Positions 57,899 through 64,000 of a DNA stretch of 64,000 nucleotides are shown in pieces. A program made the translations under genes and the position numbers. How positions within the stretch are numbered: the stretch's first letter is position 1; each line of letters starts with the position of its first letter. The stretch spans positions 29,374 to 93,373 of the forward strand of contig NZ_LZKK01000315.1 of assembly GCF_001672815.1 (NCBI RefSeq), in the 5' to 3' direction. This DNA comes from Mycobacterium sp. E796. Its GTDB lineage: Bacteria; Actinomycetota; Actinomycetes; Mycobacteriales; Mycobacteriaceae. The notes beneath the pieces were generated by a model that had not been told where the DNA came from, made no database searches, and saw only the letters and a list, made by a program, of their open reading frames with translations.

Positions 57899-58597
57899 TT
57901 AGATGGGATCGAAGGCGGAGATCAGCCAGTGGCCGTCGCTCTTGTCGAGAGTCACTCGCACAGCGGACGCGGTATCGGTAGGGGCATCATTGCCGACGGT
58001 CACGCTCTGATTGACGAACACCAGGGCTACCGCGTGGTTGGGGCTCGCCGACACCGAGGCGGCGGCGGGAACGGTCGCGATTGACGCGATGTGGTCTTTC
58101 TTCGCACCGGGTATCACCACGTCGTGGATCAACTGGGCGTAGGAGTCCTTGAATTTCCCAGTTAGCCGGTCGCGGGCGACGCCCAGATCCTTCTCGACGC
58201 TGTCAGGCTGGTAGGACAGGATCGCTACGGTGGAATCCTTGGCGGCGGCGACCGACTCGATGCCAGCGACTGCTGATCCGCGGACCCAGGCGTCTTGCCA
58301 CTTGAGGTAGCCGGCGGCGCCTGCAATCACCAACGGCAAAAGGGGCAGAACGCTGAAGGCCACCACACGCGACCACTTGATTCGACGCGTAGGTGCCGGT
58401 GGTTCAGGGCCTTCCGAATTCTCGGCATCATCGCCCTCAGCGGATGTTTCCGGTGATTCGGCAAGGTCTTTGCTCTCGATCTCTTTACCGTCACCGGTCT
58501 CCTCAGCGCCGCTGATGTCACGATCGGCCTGCGCGGTCGTCTCGTCAGCGACCTCCGCTTCGTCGTGCTCTGTGGTGAGATCGGATTCAACTGGCAC
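57899..58597 (-). CDS. Mce-associated membrane protein
   Basis: The protein has 232 residues from GTG 58597, with AAGGGAG seven bases upstream. The N-terminal 75 residues are acidic and disordered-looking (Glu/Asp/Ser/Thr-rich), one membrane helix follows (about 85-105, VVAFSVLPLLPLVIAGAAGY), and a periplasmic domain of the Mas/VirB8-like type makes up the rest. Mas proteins help Mce transport systems assemble or stay stable. It is the last gene of the leftward mce operon. Confidence 0.88.
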   Translation of the reverse strand: MPVESDLTTEHDEAEVADETTAQADRDISGAEETGDGKEIESKDLAESPETSAEGDDAENSEGPEPPAPTRRIKWSRVVAFSVLPLLPLVIAGAAGYLKWQDAWVRGSAVAGIESVAAAKDSTVAILSYQPDSVEKDLGVARDRLTGKFKDSYAQLIHDVVIPGAKKDHIASIATVPAAASVSASPNHAVALVFVNQSVTVGNDAPTDTASAVRVTLDKSDGHWLISAFDPI

Positions 58598-58648
58598 TGC
58601 GATGCTCCCTTTTCTGATTTGTGGCCATGGTCGTCTTTCGCGCATCCG

Positions 58649-59359
58649 TCATGGCACGAATGCGACATTGGAGACCTTCGCCTCGTTGCCGACCTTCTGG
58701 ACGGTGATACGCATCCGCCAGTGTCTGGGATCCTGTTCTGCCGCACCGAGATTGGAAGTCTTGACCGATACGGCAACCAGCACTTGAGCTTCGTCCCCCG
58801 ACTGCGATTCCAGGCCCGCCTCGGTGACCGTTCCCACCGACGTCGACTGCGCTTTCTTGACGACGTCCATGAATGGCTGGGATCGATGTGAGAAGTCGTC
58901 GTAGAAGGCGCCGGTCGCGCTGTCGAGAATGCGCTTGACATCGGCGTCGGCATGCTGCCAGTCGATGGTGGTCAGGTTCAGTGCGCCTTGCCTTGCAACC
59001 CGAATCAGCAACCCGCGCTGCTGCTGGGCCTGATACGCCTTGTGTTCCTGAAACCCGAACCAACCGGCCAGGGCCCCTAAAGCGACCACGGTGACCAACA
59101 CCAGGATGACCGCCAAACGCACCGGCGATCTGGGCGTCTTGGTCGGTGCGTCGCCTTCGCTACCCCCGTCAGCATCGTCACCCTCATCACGAGAGTGGTT
59201 GTGCGACTCCAATTCGTCGCTGTGCGCCTTTTGTGCCGCGTCTTCGAAGACGGTTGCCGCCGCTGAGCTCTCGTCGGCACGCCCGGACGAATCGGAGGCC
59301 GTTGTGGGCGACTGTGTGGTGCTCAGTTCCTCTTGGGTGGCACCAGCATGCTTTGCCAT
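58649..59359 (-). CDS. Mce-associated membrane protein
   Basis: The protein has 236 residues from ATG 59359, with AAGGAA upstream. Its layout is the same as that of the next gene: an acidic flexible N-terminus of about 80 residues, one membrane helix (LAVILVLVTVVALGALAGWF), and a soluble Mas domain. Its start lies 37 bases inside the 3' end of mceF, so translation is probably coupled. The two Mas proteins are paralogues. Confidence 0.88.
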   Translation of the reverse strand: MAKHAGATQEELSTTQSPTTASDSSGRADESSAAATVFEDAAQKAHSDELESHNHSRDEGDDADGGSEGDAPTKTPRSPVRLAVILVLVTVVALGALAGWFGFQEHKAYQAQQQRGLLIRVARQGALNLTTIDWQHADADVKRILDSATGAFYDDFSHRSQPFMDVVKKAQSTSVGTVTEAGLESQSGDEAQVLVAVSVKTSNLGAAEQDPRHWRMRITVQKVGNEAKVSNVAFVP

Positions 59360-60792
59360 GTTTGTTCCTTTCTGCTGCCGCTGGCGAGGTCGCTCTGGGT
59401 GTACATGCGCCCATCTGGGCCCATGTACATGCCGGTGGCCGGGTCGTATTGAACTGCGGCGATCGGCGGCGGCATCGGCCCCGGCGGCGATTGCGGCGGT
59501 GTCTGACCGGGCGGCTCCTCACCCGGAGCGAACTGTGGGACGCCTTGACCGGTATACGTCGCGTTCGGATCCCCCTTCCAGTTGAAGCCGTCATTGAGGG
59601 GGACGTAGGTCTGGTCGCTTTCGCACAGCTTCACCGTCGGGGCGCGCTTGCCGGGACGGGTCTCGCACGGATAGTTGTGGGCACCACGCACATTGAGCAT
59701 CGAGTCTTGGGGCACCCGGCAGTAGAAGTCTCCCTTCGGAGCATCCGGATAGTCCTCGTAGCTGGCCGCCCGCTGCTGCTGGGCCGGCAGGAATCCGGTG
59801 GTGCAGGGAGGAGGCCAGTTGAGGTTGAGGTTGAAGCTCAGGAAGGCGCCGTTGTAAGCCTGCTTCGTGTTCTTGTTGGCCACCCCGACGGCCAAGATGT
59901 CAGCCGCGCCCTGGGGCAGCTCCACCAGGATTGATTCCAGATTGTCCCGGTAGGTGACGCCCACCTGCCCGATACTGACCAGATTAGCCAAGACAATAGG
60001 CAGCGTGGGGTTGAGCCGATCGAACAGCGCCTGGGCCTCAGCGGCCGCCGGACTGCCTTTTTGGAGAAGGCCACGCACCGAAGAATCGTTGTCGCGCAGC
60101 TCAGAGGTGATGGTCGCCAGGTGGGCGGCCCATGCCTGAATTGCGCCCGCCGAGTCGGTTTGGCTGTCGAGAACCGGCTTGGATTTGTCGATCAAGTCGA
60201 CGATCGCGTCCAGATTCTTGCGGGCATCGATCGACAGGTTCGCCGTCCCGCTCACCAACCGGGACAGTTCGGGGCCGAGCCCGCCGACGGCGACATAGGA
60301 TTCGTCGACCACCGTTTTCAAGTTGTCACGCGGGATCGCCGTCAAGCCCCGATTCGTTGCGCCCAGCAGGGAGTTGATATCTGGCGGGACGTGGGTGCGG
60401 TTCGCCGGGATCGTGTCGCCGTTTTTCAGCGACGGCCCCTTCCCGCTGCGCGGCAGCAGCTCCACATATTGTTCACCGACGGCCGACACGCTGTGCACTT
60501 CGGCGCCGAGGTCGGCAGGGACGTTGACGTCCGAATTCAATTGCAGCACAGCCTCGGCGCCGCTGTCGGTCAGATGCACGGCCTGCACCCGACCGATCTC
60601 GACGCCCCGATACGTCACGTTGCCGCCCTCATAGAGACCACCCGCTTGGGGCAACTGGAGAGTCACTGTGTAGCGGCCCACTCCGAAGTACACGGTAGGC
60701 ACTTGCATGAAGGCGAAGAACATGATGGTGGCGGCGGTCAGGCTGAGCGCCGCGAAAACTACCAGCTGGATCTTGACCCGCCTCGTCAGCAC
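59323..60792 (-). CDS. Mce family protein, F position
   Basis: The protein has 489 residues from GTG 60792, four bases after the mceE stop. An N-terminal membrane anchor (about residues 6-28) is followed by the MCE/MlaD domain (GGNVTYRGVEIGRVQAVHL, about residues 55-75), a helical region, and a Pro-rich tail that ends with GMYMGPDGRMYTQSDL. This tail is typical of mycobacterial MceF proteins. It forms part of the hexameric MCE tunnel that carries hydrophobic substrates across the periplasm to the YrbE permeases. Confidence 0.92.
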   Translation of the reverse strand: MLTRRVKIQLVVFAALSLTAATIMFFAFMQVPTVYFGVGRYTVTLQLPQAGGLYEGGNVTYRGVEIGRVQAVHLTDSGAEAVLQLNSDVNVPADLGAEVHSVSAVGEQYVELLPRSGKGPSLKNGDTIPANRTHVPPDINSLLGATNRGLTAIPRDNLKTVVDESYVAVGGLGPELSRLVSGTANLSIDARKNLDAIVDLIDKSKPVLDSQTDSAGAIQAWAAHLATITSELRDNDSSVRGLLQKGSPAAAEAQALFDRLNPTLPIVLANLVSIGQVGVTYRDNLESILVELPQGAADILAVGVANKNTKQAYNGAFLSFNLNLNWPPPCTTGFLPAQQQRAASYEDYPDAPKGDFYCRVPQDSMLNVRGAHNYPCETRPGKRAPTVKLCESDQTYVPLNDGFNWKGDPNATYTGQGVPQFAPGEEPPGQTPPQSPPGPMPPPIAAVQYDPATGMYMGPDGRMYTQSDLASGSRKEQTWQSMLVPPKRN

Positions 60793-60796
60793 GATG

Positions 60797-61957
60797 TCAC
60801 GGCCCTTGATTGAAGTGGTAGGGAACAACCAGCGGGTTGCCGGGGTTGTACGGCCCGCCCCCGGTGCAGGGGCTGGGCATCTGGCCGATGGTGCGGCCCC
60901 ACTGCAGCTCCAGCTCGGTCAGATTGCACTCGAAGCGTGTTCCGGTGAAAAACGACGCGTCGAGTCGACTTAGGGTCAGGTCGACCACCGCGGTCAAGTT
61001 GGCGTAGTCGCCACGCAGCCATTTGCTCATGGTGTCTCGAGGCCACGGGAAGGTTCCATAAAAGCCGATCGAGCGAGTCAACGCCGGGCCGGCATCCGCG
61101 AGCGACTGCAGCACCGGACCGAGGTCCTTGAGCTCCTTGACCAGGTTCTCTTTTGTTTTGTTCGCTGAGTCAGCGGCAAGCGCGCCGAATTTTCCTATGT
61201 CGCCCAGTGCCTGCGCCAGGTTGTCCCGCTCGTGTGCCAGCACGGCCAACGCGTCCGGGACGGTCCTGAGCGCCTTATCGATCACCGGCTTTTGGTCGGC
61301 GAATTGGCCGACGAGATTGTTGAGGCTCTCGGTTGCGGCGATGATGTCCGCCTTTTGATCGTTGAGGTAGCCGACGAACCTATCAAGCTGCCCGAGCAGG
61401 CTTCTCAAGTCTTGCTCCCGACCGGTAAACGCTGTACTCAAAGACTTCGTGATGTCTTGGAGCTGGCCGAGACCGCCGCCGTTGAGCAAAAGCGAAACCG
61501 CGGCCAGCGTGCGTTCCGTCGAGGGATAACTGGTAGCCGACGCCAGCCGAATGAGTGACCCGTTTCTGAGCTTCCCCTGGGGAGGCACACCGGTCGGGGG
61601 CGCCAGCTCGACGTGCACTGACCCGAGCAAGCTGGTCTGCCCGATGGTGGCGCTCGCGTTGGCCGGCAGGTCAACATCGCCGTCGATGGTCATCGTGACG
61701 AGAGCGTGCCAACCCTGAAGCTCAATATTGGTTACATTTCCGACCGTGACATCGTTGACCCGGACACGGGAATTCCGCTGCAAATTCTGGACATCCGGCA
61801 TCTGCGCCTGAATCGTGTAGGCGCCCGGGCCGGCGCCTTTGGTTCCCGGGAGAGTAAACGAGTTTGCGCCACGAAACCCGCAGCCCGGGAGCCCCGCCAG
61901 CGCCAGCGTCGCCACGAGCGCCGTGGCGACGCGCCGCCAATTACGTGATCGACTCAC
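60797..61957 (-). CDS. Mce family lipoprotein, E position
   Basis: The protein has 386 residues from GTG 61957, which overlaps the mceD stop (GTGA). A signal peptide ends in a lipobox-like LPGC (Cys26), the mark of the lipid-anchored MceE. The MCE domain follows (about residues 45-125, VRVNDVTVGNVTNIELQG), then a long helical region. A final Cys-containing tail reads FECNLTELEL. It is one of the six chains of the Mce importer. Confidence 0.92.
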   Translation of the reverse strand: MSRSRNWRRVATALVATLALAGLPGCGFRGANSFTLPGTKGAGPGAYTIQAQMPDVQNLQRNSRVRVNDVTVGNVTNIELQGWHALVTMTIDGDVDLPANASATIGQTSLLGSVHVELAPPTGVPPQGKLRNGSLIRLASATSYPSTERTLAAVSLLLNGGGLGQLQDITKSLSTAFTGREQDLRSLLGQLDRFVGYLNDQKADIIAATESLNNLVGQFADQKPVIDKALRTVPDALAVLAHERDNLAQALGDIGKFGALAADSANKTKENLVKELKDLGPVLQSLADAGPALTRSIGFYGTFPWPRDTMSKWLRGDYANLTAVVDLTLSRLDASFFTGTRFECNLTELELQWGRTIGQMPSPCTGGGPYNPGNPLVVPYHFNQGP

Positions 61958-63303
61958 TGCCCACCTCCGGGTGGCGTCATCATTCCTCGTAGACCATCGG
62001 CCGGATTGGTATCAACGGGTTGTCTAGCCGGCGGCGCGGCGGGCGCCTCGGGCACCGGTGGGGCGACAGCCGGGGCCGGCGGGTTGGCCGGATCAGCTGC
62101 CTCAGGCGAGTTGGCCGGTGCCGGTGGTCGCGGTGGAACGTAATCCGGCCGCAGCCAGTCCTCGCTGTAGGTGATTTCGTTGGGGCGCGCCGAGGCGCCG
62201 ACGAACAGATTTTCTCCCAGGGGCGGGAAGTTGTACTGGCGGTTTTTGATGATGGGCGCCAGATACTGCACACACAGTTTGGCTGACTGCTTGCTGCCCT
62301 GACGCGACGCCGCCTGGATTGCCGAGCACAGGAATTGGATCGGGTTGGCGAAGTTGTTGAGCGCCAGCGCGCCGGTCAATGTCCCCTGCGCGGGTTGGTA
62401 GATGTTCAGGAAGTTTTGGAACGCTGTCGGGGCGACGTGCAGAAGTTGTTTGATATCGTCCAGGCTTTCGTTCAGCGCCCCCGAGACCGAGGCCAGCTTG
62501 TCCGAGGTCGTGCCTAATGCTTCTCGGTTGTCGGCCACAAAGTTTCGGACGTCGTCGGCGACGTCGTCGAGGTCGTGAACCGCGTTGCCTACCTGGTTGG
62601 GGTCTTCGGCCAGCAGGCCGGTTGTCGCGGCCAGATTCTGGTTCAGCTGTCCCAACAGGTCGCTGCTGTCGTGCAACGCGGAGACCAGAATCGACAGGTT
62701 CTTCATGGTGCCGAACAGGTCGTTGCTGTGGTCGCCTAGCGCGGAAATCGCCTGCGACAGCTTGATAATCGTGTCGCGGATGTCAGGGCCCTGACCGCGC
62801 AGGTTATCGGCGGCGGTGTTGATGAACGCCCCGAGGGTGCTGGTTCCGCCCGGTTGGGTGGGCTGCAGGGTTTGCGTCAGCTTTTCGAGCTGCTGGCGAA
62901 AGTCGTCGTATTCCACCGGAACAGCGGTGCGTTGCTGGGGAATCACCGCATGATCGGCCAGCACCGCACCGCCGCTGTAGGCGGGCGTCAGTTGAATGGA
63001 GCGCGGCGTCACCAGTGACGGCGACAGGATTACCGCCTTCGCGTCGGCGGGCGCCTTGTACTTGTCGTCGTACCAGAAGCTGATCTTGACACCGTCGGGC
63101 AGGGGCTCGATTTTGTCGACCTTGCCGACGCGCACGCCGAGAATAACCACGTCGTCGCCACCGTAGAGGCCGGTGCTGTTGGCGAAGTATCCGGTGACGT
63201 AGGTGCGGCCAACACCGGCTGAGCGGGCCAGCGTGACGATTCCGCCGACAAGCACCGCGACCAGAGTGATGGCTACGGCGACCTTGGCCTTACCTACGCT
63301 CAC
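61954..63303 (-). CDS. Mce family protein, D position
   Basis: The protein has 449 residues from GTG 63303, overlapping the mceC stop. The membrane anchor (about residues 7-27) and MCE domain (TGLYGGDDVVILGVRVGKVDKI, split over about residues 43-64) are clear; SLVTPRSIQLTPAYSGG is typical of MceD. The C-terminal 70 residues are Pro/Ala-rich and should be flexible at the cell-envelope side. Confidence 0.92.
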   Translation of the reverse strand: MSVGKAKVAVAITLVAVLVGGIVTLARSAGVGRTYVTGYFANSTGLYGGDDVVILGVRVGKVDKIEPLPDGVKISFWYDDKYKAPADAKAVILSPSLVTPRSIQLTPAYSGGAVLADHAVIPQQRTAVPVEYDDFRQQLEKLTQTLQPTQPGGTSTLGAFINTAADNLRGQGPDIRDTIIKLSQAISALGDHSNDLFGTMKNLSILVSALHDSSDLLGQLNQNLAATTGLLAEDPNQVGNAVHDLDDVADDVRNFVADNREALGTTSDKLASVSGALNESLDDIKQLLHVAPTAFQNFLNIYQPAQGTLTGALALNNFANPIQFLCSAIQAASRQGSKQSAKLCVQYLAPIIKNRQYNFPPLGENLFVGASARPNEITYSEDWLRPDYVPPRPPAPANSPEAADPANPPAPAVAPPVPEAPAAPPARQPVDTNPADGLRGMMTPPGGGQ

Positions 63304-64000
63304 TGTCCACCAACTTCAATCTGGGTCGGCGCGGCCGGAGCCGGGTTCGACTGTCCTTCACCGGGACCCGGCGGCGCAGGGGGGCCCGGCGGCGGGCCGC
63401 CGGGTGGCGGCGCAGCGGGCGGCTCCCGATAGGGATAGCAGCCAGGTCCGGGCAACGGCACACCGGACGGACCGCACGAATGATCGTTCGGGTTGCCGGT
63501 GATGGCGTCCGGGATGGTCATGCGCGGGTCGCCGCCCTGGCCGGTCCGCGGGAACGGGATCGGCAGCGGCGGAGTGCCCGGCTGCCCGGTCTGGGGATCG
63601 GCGCGTTGGGTCGGCAGAAGGACATTGGGGTCCAGTCCGAGATCGGAGAAAGCCGCGTCGATGAAGGGCTGCACGAACTGCCCGGGAAACAGGTTGGCCA
63701 AGTATGCCTTGAAGAAGGGGCCGGATGAGACCGATTCGCCCAGGCTCAAAGCGTATTTTCCGAGCCCCGTAATCGCCTTCTGCACATTCGCTTTGCGGTT
63801 GTCCACGATCGTGAGCACGCCGTTGAGTTTGTCGAGCGCAGGCTTGAGCGTGTTGCGGTTCTCGCTGATGAACCCCTTGAGCTGCCGGGCCAGCGCCGAG
63901 AGGTTGTGCGAAATCTGTTCCAGTGAGCGGCTTTGGCTTCGAAGTTGCACCAGCAGGGCATTGGTGTTGGCCGAACGCAGCGACGAGATCGTCAACCTCG
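63300..64000 (-). CDS. Mce family protein, C position (C-terminal part; 5' end outside window)
   Basis: The frame is open to the right edge of the window, so the anchor and MCE domain lie beyond it. The visible 230 or so residues are the helical region (RSLEQISHNLSALARQL) and a long Pro/Gly-rich tail (PPAAPPPGGPPPGPPAPPGP). Overlaps with mceD show an mceC-D-E-F order, so mceA, mceB and the yrbE permease genes are expected further right. Confidence 0.9.
   Translation of the reverse strand, partial: RLTISSLRSANTNALLVQLRSQSRSLEQISHNLSALARQLKGFISENRNTLKPALDKLNGVLTIVDNRKANVQKAITGLGKYALSLGESVSSGPFFKAYLANLFPGQFVQPFIDAAFSDLGLDPNVLLPTQRADPQTGQPGTPPLPIPFPRTGQGGDPRMTIPDAITGNPNDHSCGPSGVPLPGPGCYPYREPPAAPPPGGPPPGPPAPPGPGEGQSNPAPAAPTQIEVGGQ

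Noticed and set aside
1..64000. KstR or KstR2 operator palindromes as in steroid regulons
   Set aside because: No intergenic AACnnGTT-type or CAAGnnCTTG-type palindrome was noticed by eye, so control by those regulators is not claimed.
1..64000. tRNA, rRNA, CRISPR array, transposase or integrase
   Set aside because: No cloverleaf, repeat array or recombinase-like protein was seen; the region is accessory by content, not by visible mobility genes.

Overview
The window looks like a chromosomal segment of a Mycobacterium or close mycolic-acid relative. The DNA is GC-rich and GTG/TTG starts are common. It carries part of an mce operon, many acyl-CoA dehydrogenases, F420-type (LLM-fold) oxidoreductases and short-chain dehydrogenases of the mycofactocin-coupled type. 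Almost all of the first 58 kb is an accessory catabolic region; the last 6 kb is the distal half of an mce lipid/sterol-type import operon read leftwards. No rRNA, tRNA, CRISPR array, transposase or phage gene was seen.

Layout. 1-6.5 kb: amidohydrolase end, two acyl-CoA synthetases, a degenerate thiolase, an acyl-CoA dehydrogenase. 6.5-13.8 kb: LLM oxidoreductase/SDR pair, divergent amidohydrolase with a small coiled-coil protein, a double-length acyl-CoA dehydrogenase, another dehydrogenase and a MaoC-type hydratase. 13.8-16 kb: P450 with its ferredoxin, divergent TetR. 16-20.8 kb: acyl-CoA dehydrogenase, CoA-transferase, two SDRs, a decayed carboxymuconolactone-decarboxylase-like gene. 20.8-24.2 kb: Rieske oxygenase/TetR, LLM oxidoreductase, TetR. 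24.2-34.2 kb: tandem CoA-transferase facing a long operon (amidohydrolase, Ltp2-like aldolase, DUF35 partner, small Cys protein, mycofactocin-type SDR, aldehyde dehydrogenase, DUF2889 protein, alpha/beta hydrolase). 34.3-38.2 kb: SDR, reductase remnant, LLM oxidoreductase, second Rieske oxygenase with TetR. 38.2-46.1 kb: enoyl-CoA hydratase, VOC protein, CoA-transferase, aldehyde dehydrogenase facing three acyl-CoA dehydrogenases. 46.2-51 kb: FadR-type regulator and thioesterase, then enoyl-CoA hydratase, thiolase and an HMG-CoA-synthase-like/OB-fold fusion. 51-57.9 kb: three SDRs, a pair of acyl-CoA dehydrogenases, P450, hydrolase-like protein. 57.9-64 kb: two Mce-associated proteins and MceF, E, D and C (partial).

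How it may work together (inference): the gene set fits import of a hydrophobic, probably cyclic or isoprenoid substrate; oxidation by P450, Rieske, F420 and SDR/aldehyde dehydrogenase enzymes; CoA activation by synthetases or CoA-transferases; and several rounds of beta-oxidation or retro-aldol cleavage. The substrate cannot be read from the sequence.

Most notable: AT-rich promoter elements with a TAACT/AGTTA core recur in at least nine intergenic regions, including one 15-mer and one 17-mer that each occur twice exactly; a near-identical pair of GAAAA-N5-TTTTC operators; a thiolase next to an HMG-CoA-synthase-like/DUF35 fusion; several enzymes with substituted catalytic residues; and three gene remnants that record duplication and deletion.
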